From NCBI RefSeq assembly GCF_001632845.1, contig NZ_CP011994.1, forward strand, positions 3,110,001 to 3,174,000: a DNA stretch of 64,000 bases, in the 5' to 3' direction. Below the pieces are notes generated by a model, which was not told the DNA's origin, ran no database searches, and saw only the letters and a program-made list of their open reading frames with translations. Of this stretch, positions 53,805-62,665 are shown in pieces (the first letter of the stretch is position 1; every line of letters starts with the position of its first letter). The DNA comes from Ectothiorhodospira sp. BSL-9. Lineage in GTDB: Bacteria > Pseudomonadota > Gammaproteobacteria > Ectothiorhodospirales > Ectothiorhodospiraceae. Both the position numbers and the translations under genes were made by a program.

Positions 53805-54848
53805 GTGATTCACACCGTCAAGCCGAACATACTCATGGTCTACCTGGTGGCGGGCCTCAGTTGCCTGCTGCTCACGACCACCTTCTATCTGGGCGGCTTC
53901 AAGCCCCTGGCGGATCGCCTGCGGTCGGGACATGAATCAGAGATCGATTTCTCCATGCGAGCGTCCCAGTGGCTGGTACAGGGGGTTCTCGACCGACACT
54001 TTGCCCTGGCACGCCAGACCGCCAGCCGGACCGCGATCCGCCAGCAGCAGGTGGATCACCTGCAAGGACGCCTCTCCCTGGCAGCACTGCGTGGTTTCAG
54101 CAACCCGAAGCTGGCCGACGCCCTCATTGCCAATGATGAGTTACTGGGCATCGAGCGCCTTGGCCCGTCGGGGGAACGGTTTCTGCAGGTCGGCCTCTTG
54201 CCAGACGAAAGCCCCGCCGAAGCCTGTCTGGCACGGAAGGATTCAGGTATCCACTTGCTTGAGCCCATGCCGCTGGGTGAATACCCGGTGCTGGTCTACT
54301 GCTCCCCCATCATCGACCCTGCCGCCGGCTGGGTGGGCTCGGACCTGCTCTACGTGAACGCCAGCGCCCTGAAAGCAGTCATCGAGAGACCCCAGGAACG
54401 CGACCTGCGCACCATGACCTTTGGCCTGGCCGGCCCAGCCGGGGACATTCTCTTCTGGCCACGAACCCAGGCACCGATGGACTCATTGGAGGCGTTGGAG
54501 CGCTTTCGACAGGGGCAAGAACAGGCATCCGGCCATCTCGTCCGCGTCCTGGACCTTGAGGGCACGGACTGGCAATTGTTCGCCGTGGTGAACGAGCAGC
54601 GCTTCTTCGCGGAGACCAACGAACAGTTGGGTCGCCTCACCCTGATACTCGGGCTCCTGGTGCTGGTGATCTTCGCCCTGACCGTCGCGACCCTGCGCCC
54701 CATTATCCGAACACTGGTCGAGGCCCACGGCCTGGCGGAACGGGCGCAGCGGGATGGCATGACGGGTCTGTTCAACCATGCCCATATGCAGGAACTGGTG
54801 GAAAGGGAGATTCAGCGCAGCCGCCGCTATCGCAACGCCTTCTCCTGA
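53805..54848 (+). pseudogene. Membrane diguanylate cyclase, 5' part (disrupted by transposon)
   Basis: 347 codons encoding an N-terminal membrane helix (ILMVYLVAGLSCLLLTTTFYL), a periplasmic Cache-like sensor of about 250 residues, a second helix (LTLILGLLVLVIFALTVATL) and the first 35 residues of a GGDEF domain (DGMTGLFNHAHMQELVEREI, ending RNAFS). The transposon begins with TGA at 54846, which directly supplies a stop codon. The sequence continues in frame at 58305. The truncated product would be a membrane sensor without a catalytic domain. Confidence 0.92.
54840..54845. repeat. 6-bp target-site duplication, left copy
   Basis: TTCTCC directly before the transposon left end; repeated at 58299-58304. 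Confidence 0.88.
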
Positions 54849-54860
54849 GTGTGATCACCC
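54846..54860 (+). repeat. Transposon terminal inverted repeat, left
   Basis: TGAGTGTGATCACCC. Further TGATCA-containing motifs follow inside at 54876-54883 (TGATCACG) and 54898-54904 (TGATCAG), possible extra transposase sites. Confidence 0.88.
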
Positions 54861-54905
54861 GAATTGATGTCCTCCTGATCACGTTCGTTAAGGGGCCTGA
54901 TCAGC

Positions 54906-54946
54906 AAGACGCCGCCGGCGCCCGGGAGGGAGTTCGGCGGCGTCTT
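54906..54946 (-). terminator. Hairpin at the 3' end of the transposon operon
   Basis: AAGACGCCGCCG/CGGCGGCGTCTT, a 12-base perfect stem with a 17-base loop, 22 bases after the last transposon gene stop. It has no T tract but would stop or protect the minus-strand transcript. Confidence 0.5.
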
Positions 54947-54968
54947 GGGCGTAGGTCTTGGGAGGACG

Positions 54969-55196
54969 TCAGAACGGAGGGTTGTCTGGGTCCTCGGTCG
55001 GGAGGGGGACGTCGGACAGTAAGCTGAGCTGGGTCATATTTTCCTGCGAGCGTTCGTCGTGGTAGCGGTGGATCTGCCCCAGGTAGTGGGATTCGAACAA
55101 GATCAGGAAGTCGTGGAGCAGGGCCTGCAACTCGACGACAGCGTCGTCGCTGAGTTCGGGCCAGGGCAGGGATTGCGGATGGAGGGTTGCGGGCAT
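54969..55196 (-). CDS. Transposon small accessory protein (75 residues)
   Basis: Starts at the ATG at 55196 (GGAG eight bases upstream), 16 bases after the ATPase gene stop. The peptide begins MPATLHPQSLPWPELSDDAV, has a helical middle (VELQALLHDFLILFESHYLG), a charged IHRYHDERSQENM segment and a proline/acid tail. A longer in-frame start at 55376 would overlap the ATPase gene and is low-complexity, so it is rejected. Function unknown; it may bind the ATPase or transposase, as small partner proteins do in related elements. Confidence 0.6.
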   Translation of the reverse strand: MPATLHPQSLPWPELSDDAVVELQALLHDFLILFESHYLGQIHRYHDERSQENMTQLSLLSDVPLPTEDPDNPPF

Positions 55197-55212
55197 GAGG
55201 GTCTCCAGGGGT

Positions 55213-56058
55213 TCAACGGCTTGCGGCGGCACGGCGCGGAGTGGGTTTTTCTGCGGGGGCGAACACGTCGAGGTAGAGTTTCTCGTCGAGCTGCGGCAGA
55301 TCGCGCTGGGCGGCCACGGCGAGCAGTTCGGCGGCCAGGGTGGTGAGCAGGCGGTAGTTGCCGATGGCGTGGTCACACAGGGTGTGCTGGAGCGTGGGCG
55401 TCATCAGGCTGGCGTTGCCGGCGGTGTTGAGCAGATGCTGCAGGCAAGCCAGGAGTTCCTCGCGGCTGGCCGCTTCGGTGACCAGACGGGTGCGGATGCG
55501 GGAGCCGAGCGGGATCAGTTCCTCGCGGCGCAGCTTCTCGGGCAGGCGGGCATCGCCGGCAAGGATCACGCACAAGAGCGTCTGTGAGTCGAAGCGGGCG
55601 CTGGCCATCAGGCGCAGTTCGGACAGGACCGCGGGACTCATTTCCTGGGCTTCGTCGATCAGGAGCACTGCGCGCCGGCGGGTGGTGTCCAGATGCGCGA
55701 ACCAGTTCTCGCGCAAGGCCTTGAAGCCGCCCCAGCGGTTGTGTGGGCGCAGGGGGACGCCGAAGAGATCGCCCATCTCGCGGTAGAAGTCGGCCAACTG
55801 GCTCTGCGGATGATGGATGGCGACGACGGTGAGATCGGGCAGCCGTGCCAGGCGTTCCGCGATCAGGCGCAGAACCACGCTCTTGCCGGTGCCGGGGTCG
55901 CCGTTGATCATGGCGAAGCCGCCTTCGCGGACCAGGCCCTGTTCGATGCGCCAGTAGAAGTCCTCGACGCGTGCGGGCACATAGAGCGCCTCGACCGGGA
56001 TTTCGGTGGCGAATGGGTTCCACTTCAGCCCATAGAGGGCCAGTAATTTCGAGTTCAT
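55213..56058 (-). CDS. Transposon AAA+ ATPase (ExeA/TniB-like)
   Basis: 281 residues starting MNSKLLALYGLKWNPF, a typical ExeA-type start. Walker A is GDPGTGKS at residues 53-60, Walker B is AVLLIDEAQE at about 130-139, and the sensor region is LLCVILAGDARLPEKLRREE. Such ATPases in Tn7/Mu/Tn552-type systems bind DNA, select or protect target sites and activate the transposase. Its ATG overlaps the transposase stop by four bases, so the two are coupled. ExeA of type II secretion is an alternative family hit but the context decides for transposition. Confidence 0.9.
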   Translation of the reverse strand: MNSKLLALYGLKWNPFATEIPVEALYVPARVEDFYWRIEQGLVREGGFAMINGDPGTGKSVVLRLIAERLARLPDLTVVAIHHPQSQLADFYREMGDLFGVPLRPHNRWGGFKALRENWFAHLDTTRRRAVLLIDEAQEMSPAVLSELRLMASARFDSQTLLCVILAGDARLPEKLRREELIPLGSRIRTRLVTEAASREELLACLQHLLNTAGNASLMTPTLQHTLCDHAIGNYRLLTTLAAELLAVAAQRDLPQLDEKLYLDVFAPAEKPTPRRAAASR

Positions 56059-57500
56059 GCGGAGTCCTCTTCGGGGTCTGGGGTGGGCAGGTAGGCGGGC
56101 GGCAGGCCGGTGGCGGCATAGTCGGCCAGCAACTGGCGCAACAGCGGCGCCATCCCCGAGGGTGGCAGTGGCGTGAGCGCGCGTGCCGCAGGTGGCCGGA
56201 CGCGTCGTTGTGCGTTGGCGTTGGCGGATTTGTCGAGCGGCAGCACCGGGCACAGGACGGTGCCGGTGCGGGGATCGACCAAGTCGACGCGGGTGCGATC
56301 CCACCGCGCGTAGCGCAGCGACACCCGGTCGAGGTGCTGGTAGCGGGCGGGGATCTCGAAGCGCTGCCCCTCCAGAGACACCGTGCCATCGGAGCGTCGC
56401 TGGCGGCGGGTGACCTCAACACGGAAAGCATCGGCCAGTGCCGCGACCGGCGGGCAGTCCCGGCTGACGTTCGGCCCGGCCAGATAGCGTTTCAGCGGGG
56501 TGGTGTCGAGTTCACTGTGGCGGGTGCGGTGATACTCCTGCTCGGCCCAAGCCTGCGTGGTCTGGTTGAGCACATCGAGGGTGAGTGGGGTTTGTCCCTC
56601 CAGCATCGGCATCAGGCGACCTTCGATACGCCCCCAAAGGGACTCTTGCTTCCCGTTCTGGTAGGGAGAATACGGTAGCGTCGTCTGGTGCAGCACACCC
56701 AGGCGCTGCAATCCGGCAACGGTTTCCTCGGCGATCATCGCTGCACCGTTGTCCGTCATCAGGGCACGCGGCAACCCGCGCTTCATGAGTGCCTGGGACA
56801 GGCCGTGGACGAGGCTCTGCGCCGTCTCGTCCAGGTACCACTGCAGGTGGCAGATCAAGCGCGAGCGGTCATCCAGGATGCCGAGCAGGTACGGTTTGAC
56901 CCAGGCGCCCTCTCGGGTCAGTACCTTGCGCGAACCGTGGTGGAAGTCCAGGTGCCAGAGCGCACAGACATGGTCCAGCTCGTAGCTGCGCACCTCCAGC
57001 GCTGCGAATCGGTCGCGGGCGAGGATCGCGCCGTCGGTTGCACACTTCGGCCGCGCCTGGCGGAACATCCCGTGCGCCTTCAGATAGCGCCGCACCGTGG
57101 GATACGAGGGCATGCAGACCTCGCTGTCGGCCAGGTCCACGCACAGGTTGTCGAAGTGCAACTGCACCGTCCAGCCCGGATGTTCCCGGTATTGCTGCAC
57201 CAGGGCGGCGATCACGGCCGGCGTCATGGCGGTGAAGTGGCCATGCGGGCGGCGCTGGTTGCGCAGTGCCGCCACCGGGTCGGGGGCCGACCGTGCCGCG
57301 TAATACCAGCGCTCCAGTGTGGACACCCCGAAGCGCACCTCGGTGCCGGTGACGGGATGGCGCCAGACGCGCTCGGCCAACGCCGCCAGTGCCGCCCGCA
57401 ATGCTCCCGGTTCCGGCGGTGCGGCGAACAAGGGACCAATGATCGAGAAGCGCAAGCGCGCCCATCGATCACGCAACAGAGGATCGTTCGGTGGATGCAC
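56055..57500 (-). CDS. DDE transposase (rve integrase-core)
   Basis: 481 residues from a GTG at 57500 with GGGAGA just upstream; in-frame upstream codons to 57797 do not look coded. The N-terminal 130 residues contain HTH-type segments (GVSTLERWYYAAR, MPSYPTVRRYLKAHG). Catalytic residues are Asp185 (LWHLDFHHG), Asp250 (LMTDNGAAM) and Glu286 (NGKQESLWGRIE), with 35 residues between the last two. A C-terminal beta domain (LEGQRFEIPARYQHLDRVSL) resembles the Mu transposase C-terminal domain. It is coupled to the AAA+ gene. Confidence 0.92.
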   Translation of the reverse strand: MHPPNDPLLRDRWARLRFSIIGPLFAAPPEPGALRAALAALAERVWRHPVTGTEVRFGVSTLERWYYAARSAPDPVAALRNQRRPHGHFTAMTPAVIAALVQQYREHPGWTVQLHFDNLCVDLADSEVCMPSYPTVRRYLKAHGMFRQARPKCATDGAILARDRFAALEVRSYELDHVCALWHLDFHHGSRKVLTREGAWVKPYLLGILDDRSRLICHLQWYLDETAQSLVHGLSQALMKRGLPRALMTDNGAAMIAEETVAGLQRLGVLHQTTLPYSPYQNGKQESLWGRIEGRLMPMLEGQTPLTLDVLNQTTQAWAEQEYHRTRHSELDTTPLKRYLAGPNVSRDCPPVAALADAFRVEVTRRQRRSDGTVSLEGQRFEIPARYQHLDRVSLRYARWDRTRVDLVDPRTGTVLCPVLPLDKSANANAQRRVRPPAARALTPLPPSGMAPLLRQLLADYAATGLPPAYLPTPDPEEDSA

Positions 57501-57598
57501 GTTCGTCTCCCAATATGCGCGGTGCCGGCGGCACCACGACCGGGAGAGAAGGCTACGCAGCGGGAATCGGTTCGACCATTGGCATCCTCTGCGGGAAC

Positions 57599-58156
57599 TC
57601 AGCGCCCCTCGGGCGCCGTGATCGTGAGTGGGGTGAGCAAGGCCAGCAGGCACCGCAGCGGTTCGTGTTCCTGGCCGGGCAACTGCTCCAGGAGACCGTT
57701 CGGCAACCGTGCCGCAGCCACCGGCAGCAGGAACCGCGCACCCAGCACCCGCCACAGCGAGGTCCGCACAAAGTCTTCGCGCCACCACCGCCGCCACCGT
57801 GCCAGGGTGCGCCAGGGAATCGATAACGCTTCACACAACGCAGCCGCCGCCGTGCCGTGCCCGGCCGGCCGGGTTGACCCCAGCACCACCACCCAGCTCA
57901 GCCATACGCGCCGCCCCAGAAAACGCACCGACTGGCTGGTCGTCCGACGTCGGCACTGGCTGCAGCAGAAACTCAGCCGCGTCGCGTATTCAGCGCGGAA
58001 CGCAGGCGGGCAGCCGCGCGGCTTGCGTGGATAGTTGGCGCGGTGTAGCACGCCGCCACACGGGCACCCGGCCGCCTGCGCCTCGGCCGCCAATGCCTCA
58101 TCGATGTGGATTAGAAACCGGAAAAACTGGGGATCGGACAACGGAACATGGCACAC
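57599..58156 (-). CDS. Transposon Zn-ribbon/HTH protein
   Basis: 185 residues if started at the GTG at 58156; the start is uncertain and the frame is open to 58246. Cysteines at 31, 33, 49, 64, 65 and 68 (GCPCGGVLHRAN, RGCPPAF, LSFCCSQCRRR) suggest a zinc ribbon. A following helix-turn-helix candidate is CEALSIPWRTLARWRRWW. It is the first gene of the element, about 100 bases before the transposase. It may bind transposon ends or a target as TniQ-type proteins do, or regulate the operon; this is inference. Confidence 0.65.
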   Translation of the reverse strand: MCHVPLSDPQFFRFLIHIDEALAAEAQAAGCPCGGVLHRANYPRKPRGCPPAFRAEYATRLSFCCSQCRRRTTSQSVRFLGRRVWLSWVVVLGSTRPAGHGTAAAALCEALSIPWRTLARWRRWWREDFVRTSLWRVLGARFLLPVAAARLPNGLLEQLPGQEHEPLRCLLALLTPLTITAPEGR

Positions 58157-58283
58157 TGTGAGTGTCTCTTGGCTTGGTAACCAGAGACTCCCCCAAAGGG
58201 CGCGTTCGTTCAAGCTCCCCGAGGGGGATCCCCCCTCAAACCTCACCCTGCGTGATCATTCCACCCGCAAACACCCTCAGTAA

Positions 58284-58298
58284 GGGTGATCGTACTCA
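58284..58298 (-). repeat. Transposon terminal inverted repeat, right
   Basis: GGGTGATCGTACTCA on the plus strand, the inverse of TGAGTACGATCACCC. An inner TGATCACG motif lies at 58258-58251 on the minus strand. A near-palindrome GAGGGGGATCCCCCCTC lies at 58221-58237. Confidence 0.88.
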
Positions 58299-58304
58299 TT
58301 CTCC
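58299..58304. repeat. 6-bp target-site duplication, right copy
   Basis: TTCTCC directly after the right end, matching 54840-54845. Confidence 0.88.
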
Positions 58305-58739
58305 CTGCTCATGCTGGACATCGATCATTTCAAGCAGGTGAACGACACCCATGGGCATCCGGTGGGTGACGAGGTGCTGAGCCATATCGCGCAGATCCTC
58401 ACCGACCTGGCCCGACAACCGGACCTGGCCGCCCGCTACGGAGGCGAGGAATTCCTGCTCGTCATGCCGGAAACGGGCCCGGAAGGGGCGCTGATGGTGG
58501 CCGAGCGGCTGCGTCAGGAGATCAAGGATAATCCGGTGGAGGTTGGCGGCACACACATCCCGGTCACTGTGAGCATCGGGATCGCCAGTTGCCCCGCGCA
58601 CACCCCGCCCCCGCCGCGCCAGGCCATGATCCGCATCGCCGACGAGGCCCTGTATGCCAGCAAGCGCAGCGGAAGGGATCGGGTGACTCAGCAGGTGATC
58701 GATGCCAAGGCCTCACGTTCCTTGTCCGCACAGACCTAA
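58305..58739 (+). pseudogene. Membrane diguanylate cyclase, 3' part (GGDEF remainder)
   Basis: Continues the reading frame of the 53805 gene: joining base 54845 to 58305 gives RNAF-SLLMLDIDHFKQVND without a gap and an uninterrupted 491-residue protein. The remainder has ARYGGEEFLLVMPETG with the inhibitory RQPD site five residues before the active-site GGEEF, and VTVSIGIASCP. An ATG at 58311 could start a fragment, but it would lack the first part of the catalytic fold and is not expected to be active. Confidence 0.92.
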
Positions 58740-58847
58740 GGGGTATTCTTCAGCGGGCGCTTGGGGCAAAATATTGCCCTATCGTACCGCCCTGCCCTTG
58801 ACAATCCGCCCAATAGCCTGGGCCGACAACATCATTTGAGAGAGACC

Positions 58848-59198
58848 ATGCCCGCAAGAACACGCATCATCCTGCTCAGCATCGCCGCCTTGATCACCAT
58901 CGTCTTTCTGCAACCGCTGCTCACGTTGCTTGGCGGCCTGATGGTGCTCGCCCTGGTCGGTACCCTGATCTTCCGGGACCTGCCGCTGGACACCCAGGAT
59001 GCCATCGAAGAATACGTGAACGCCTGGCTGCAGCGTGCCCGGGATGGCTTCTGGCCCAGCAGCCAGTCACGGCGGGACGAGGATGACCCGGTTTTGATGA
59101 TGGAAGAGGAATACGAGGAGAAGCCCGCACCCAAGCCCCGCGCACGTCGCAGCCGGGCCCGGAGCAAGAGCACCTCCGGGGGCAGCAGCACTTCCTGA
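58848..59198 (+). CDS. Small inner-membrane protein with acidic/basic tail
   Basis: 116 residues starting at the ATG at 58848 after GAGAGA. Two adjacent hydrophobic segments (IILLSIAALITIVFLQPLL and LGGLMVLALVGTLIF) are followed by a cytoplasmic region with an amphipathic helix (AIEEYVNAWLQRARDGF), an acidic stretch (DEDDPVLMMEEEYEEK) and an Arg/Ser-rich end. The family is not recognised. It converges on putA. Confidence 0.65.
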   Translation: MPARTRIILLSIAALITIVFLQPLLTLLGGLMVLALVGTLIFRDLPLDTQDAIEEYVNAWLQRARDGFWPSSQSRRDEDDPVLMMEEEYEEKPAPKPRARRSRARSKSTSGGSSTS

Positions 59199-59246
59199 AG
59201 CATGGGGCGCCCGCCCCTCATCCCCAGGAGCAGGTAGTTGACGCAT

Positions 59247-62200
59247 TCATGATCGCCGGCGCCCTGCCGACTGCGGCGCCGGCAGTCGCTTCTGCCCATT
59301 GCCCCCATCATGGCCACTGGCACCACCGCCACCATCCCCCTCTGCCATGGCAAACAGACTGGCATTACCACCTACTGCGGCGGTATTCACCGTCACCACC
59401 CGCTCGGTGGCAAACTTCAACAGGTAATGGGGGCCGCCGGCCTTGAAGCCCGTTCCTGACAACCCTTCACCACCGAAGGGTTGCGTACCAACCACCGCCC
59501 CCACCATATCCCGGTTCACATAGGCATTGCCCACCCGCGCCCGGCGGGTCACGGCCTCGGCATGGGCATCGATCCGGCTGTGGATACCCAGGGTCAGACC
59601 AAACCCCAGGTCGTTGATCCGATCCACCAGGGAATCCAGTTCCCGGGCACGCCAGGTCACCACATGCAACATGGGGCCGAACACCTCGGCCATCAGCTCC
59701 TCAATGCTCTCCAGGCGGTACAGGGAGGGTGCCATGAAGAAGCCCTGCTCACAGTCCCCACCCAGTGGTGCACGGTGCAGGACGCGGCCGTGCTCCTCCA
59801 TGGTCTGATGATGGGCCTCGAGCCGCTCCAGGGCCTCGGCATCAATCACCGGGCCCACGTCCGTCACCAGCCAGCGGGGATCTCCCACCACCAGGGAATC
59901 CATGGCCCCCTTGAGCATCTTCAAAAGCGGCTTGACGATATCTGCCTGCACGCATAGCAGCCGCAGGGCCGAGCAACGCTGACCGGCGCTGAGGAAGGCC
60001 GAGCGCACGATGTCCATCACCACCTGCTCATGCAGGGCAGTGGAATCCACGATCATGGCATTGATGCCGCCGGTCTCCGCAATCAAGGGAACGATGGGAC
60101 CCTCGCGCTCCGCCAACCCCTGGTTGATCAGCCGCGCCGTCTCATTCGAGCCGGTAAAGGCCACGCCACTGATGCGAGGATCGCTCACCAGCAACGGCCC
60201 GATCTCCGCACCAGGCCCGGGGAGGCAGTGCAGCACGTTGACGGGGATGCCGGCCTGATGCATCAGGGTCACGGCCCGGGTGGCCACCAGGCTGGTCTGC
60301 TCCGCGGGCTTGGCCACCACGGCATTACCGGCTGCCAGCGCGGCGGTGACCTGCCCGGTAAAGATGGCCAGGGGGAAATTCCAGGGGCTGATGCACAGGA
60401 AGGTGCCTCGCCCACGCAGACTCAACTCGTTCCGCTCTCCGGTGGGCCCCGGCAATACGGCAGACCGCGAGAACAGGCGACGGGCCTGGGCGGCATAATA
60501 GCGGCAGAAATCCACCGCCTCGCGCACCTCGGCATGGGCATCGCGCAGGCTCTTGCCAGCCTCCTCCACACACAGGCTCATGAGTTCGGCCTGGTGCTTT
60601 TCATAAAGATCAGCCACCTTTTCCAGGATGTCGGCTCGATCCTTCGCAGGTGTGGCCTCCCAATCCGGCCAGGCGGCATCCGCCGCTTCCAGGGCCGCCT
60701 GCACATCCCGCTCACCGGCCCAGGTGATCTTGCCCGGTTGGCGCTGGGCATCCGCTGGAGACATCACGGCCTGGGCCTGGTCCGTACGCATGACTCCGGC
60801 CACCAGCGGTCCACCACGCCAGCCCTTCCCGGCGAGCTGCGTCATCTGAGCAGACAGTTTCAGCAGCAAGGAGCGATCCGAAAAGTCCAGCCCCGCACTG
60901 TTACGCCGTGCCTTGCCATAGATATCCCTGGGGAGGGCAATACGCGGGTTGCGCAGCGGCTCGCAAATGCGCAACTGCGCTGCGGGATCGGCGATCAGAT
61001 GATCCAGATCATCCTCGTGGATGCGATGCACGAACGAGGAGTTGGCGCCGTTCTCCAGCAAACGGCGCACCAGGTAGGCCAGCAGGTGTTCATGGCTGCC
61101 CACTGGCGCATAGATGCGACAGGCCACCTTGGGGGTGTCACGCCCCACCAGCTGATCAAAAAGCGCCTCACCCATGCCATGGAGGCGCTGCAGTTCGAAC
61201 TCCTTGCCCTGAGCCATTTCCATGACAGCGGCCACCGTATGGGCATTATGGGTGGCGAACTGGGGATAAAGGTGCGGACAGTCGTGAAGCAGGTGGCGGG
61301 CGCAGGCCAGGTAGGAAACGTCCGTGGCCGCCTTGCGGGTGAACACCGGATAGTCGGCCAGGCCCTGGACCTGTGAGTCCTTGATCTCCGTGTCCCAATA
61401 GGCCCCCTTGACCAGGCGCACCATGAGTTGACGACGCTTCAGGGCCGCCTTGTTCTCCAGCCAGCCCAGCACCTCCCAGGCCCTTTTCTGATAGGCCTGC
61501 ACGGCGAACCCCAGACCCTCCCAGTTCTCCAGGCTGGACTCATCCAGCAGGCGTTCCACCACATCCAGCGACAGGTCCAGGCGCCAGGACTCCTCGGCAT
61601 CGATGCACAGGGGGATGTAATAGTCCCGGGCCAGTTGGCACAGTTCCAGGATGCGCGGCATCAGCCGGCGATGCACCCGCTCCTCATGCCCGGGCTCGTA
61701 ACGGTTGTCCAGGGCCGAGAGCTTCACCGAGATGCCCGGGCGCTCCCGCATGGCAATGCGCGGGTCCACGGATTTGCCAATGCGCACGATGGCATCCTTG
61801 TAGGCCTGAAAATAGACCTGGGCATCCTCCTCGGTGCGGGCCGCCTCGCCCAGCATGTCGTAGGAATACAGATAGCCACGCTTTTCGTTGCGACGCGCCC
61901 GCTTCATGGCCTCGTCGATCGTTCGACCCAGAACGAAGCCGTCCCCCAGCATGCCCATGGTGCGGCGCACGGCCGTACGGATCACCGGGCTGCCAATACG
62001 GGCCAGCATGCGATGCACCACCCTGGACAACCAACGTCGGCGATCATCCGTATCGATGATGCGCTCGCTGAGCCACAGGCTCCAGGTGGCGGCATTCACG
62101 AAGAATGGCCGATCACGCCCCAGGTGGGCATCCCAATGGGAGGCGGTGAGCTTGTCGTGGATCAGTCGGTCCGCCGTGGCTTTGTCCGGCACCCTGAGCA

Positions 62201-62480
62201 GGGCCTCGGCCAGGCACATGAGGGCAATGCCCTCATCGCTGGAGAGATCATATTCCTGCATCAGCGCCGCCATGCCGGACTGGCGCTTCTGGGCGAGGAT
62301 CATCCCCTTGACCAGACCACGGGCCAGGTACCGGGTACGGGTGCCGCTCTCCTCATCCTGGGGCAGACGTTCGAGCAGCATCCTCGCCGCCACGGCCTCA
62401 TCGGCCCGATACAGCTTGCTGATGGATTGTCGATCGCGGTGCGGCAGAGAGTCGGGGTCGGCGTAGACAAATCGGCTCAT
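59247..62480 (-). CDS. putA: Bifunctional proline dehydrogenase / L-glutamate gamma-semialdehyde dehydrogenase
   Basis: Oxidises proline to glutamate with FAD then NAD, channelling the intermediate. The 1077-residue protein starts at 62480 (MSRFVYADPDSLPHRDRQ) and lacks the ribbon-helix-helix DNA-binding domain found in longer PutA proteins, so it should not repress its own gene. The proline dehydrogenase barrel covers about residues 100-480 (GISVKLSALDNRYEPGH, RLVKGAYWDTEIK). The aldehyde dehydrogenase follows (LCISPWNFPLAIFTGQ, catalytic Glu in IAETGGINAM, Cys in SAGQRCSALR). The C-terminal 30 residues are glycine-rich and unusual. No putP is adjacent. Confidence 0.95.
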   Translation of the reverse strand: MSRFVYADPDSLPHRDRQSISKLYRADEAVAARMLLERLPQDEESGTRTRYLARGLVKGMILAQKRQSGMAALMQEYDLSSDEGIALMCLAEALLRVPDKATADRLIHDKLTASHWDAHLGRDRPFFVNAATWSLWLSERIIDTDDRRRWLSRVVHRMLARIGSPVIRTAVRRTMGMLGDGFVLGRTIDEAMKRARRNEKRGYLYSYDMLGEAARTEEDAQVYFQAYKDAIVRIGKSVDPRIAMRERPGISVKLSALDNRYEPGHEERVHRRLMPRILELCQLARDYYIPLCIDAEESWRLDLSLDVVERLLDESSLENWEGLGFAVQAYQKRAWEVLGWLENKAALKRRQLMVRLVKGAYWDTEIKDSQVQGLADYPVFTRKAATDVSYLACARHLLHDCPHLYPQFATHNAHTVAAVMEMAQGKEFELQRLHGMGEALFDQLVGRDTPKVACRIYAPVGSHEHLLAYLVRRLLENGANSSFVHRIHEDDLDHLIADPAAQLRICEPLRNPRIALPRDIYGKARRNSAGLDFSDRSLLLKLSAQMTQLAGKGWRGGPLVAGVMRTDQAQAVMSPADAQRQPGKITWAGERDVQAALEAADAAWPDWEATPAKDRADILEKVADLYEKHQAELMSLCVEEAGKSLRDAHAEVREAVDFCRYYAAQARRLFSRSAVLPGPTGERNELSLRGRGTFLCISPWNFPLAIFTGQVTAALAAGNAVVAKPAEQTSLVATRAVTLMHQAGIPVNVLHCLPGPGAEIGPLLVSDPRISGVAFTGSNETARLINQGLAEREGPIVPLIAETGGINAMIVDSTALHEQVVMDIVRSAFLSAGQRCSALRLLCVQADIVKPLLKMLKGAMDSLVVGDPRWLVTDVGPVIDAEALERLEAHHQTMEEHGRVLHRAPLGGDCEQGFFMAPSLYRLESIEELMAEVFGPMLHVVTWRARELDSLVDRINDLGFGLTLGIHSRIDAHAEAVTRRARVGNAYVNRDMVGAVVGTQPFGGEGLSGTGFKAGGPHYLLKFATERVVTVNTAAVGGNASLFAMAEGDGGGGASGHDGGNGQKRLPAPQSAGRRRS

Positions 62481-62665
62481 GCTGTTGTCCTGTCTTCCTG
62501 GCAATCGCATGAGGATAGCGCCAACACCCTTGGGGAATCCATGGATGTGCGGACGGGCGCAGGGCTATGGGCGTTGATTCATGGGTTGGGCGCAGGCGAT
62601 GGGGGAGCAAACTGCCGGGCCCCACCCCTGCCGGGAGTTGCAGGGGCAAGGTAACAACTCAGTAT

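Larger units (their letters stand above)
54846..58298. mobile_element. 3453-bp DDE/AAA+ transposon with 15-bp inverted repeats
   Basis: Complete element bounded by TGAGTGTGATCACCC on the left and the inverse of TGAGTACGATCACCC on the right (13 of 15 identical), flanked by a 6-bp duplication TTCTCC. It carries four minus-strand genes: Zn-ribbon/HTH protein, DDE transposase, ExeA/TniB-like AAA+ ATPase, and a 75-residue protein. No cargo genes. The transposase-ATPase pair recalls the Tn552/Tn5053/Mu type of transposition, but a TniQ or resolvase is not recognised. Intact frames and near-perfect ends point to a recent insertion. The family name in IS databases was not checked. Confidence 0.93.

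Noticed and set aside
55197-55376. Upstream extension of the 75-residue transposon protein
   Set aside because: It overlaps the ATPase gene, is Ser/Pro low-complexity and lacks a ribosome site; the ATG at 55196 has one.
56688-58034. Plus-strand open frame opposite the transposase and Zn-protein genes
   Set aside because: No motif, and it crosses the gap between two supported minus-strand genes.
59247-62480. Trifunctional PutA with a DNA-binding domain
   Set aside because: The N-terminus begins directly with the helical proline-dehydrogenase region; no ribbon-helix-helix precedes it.
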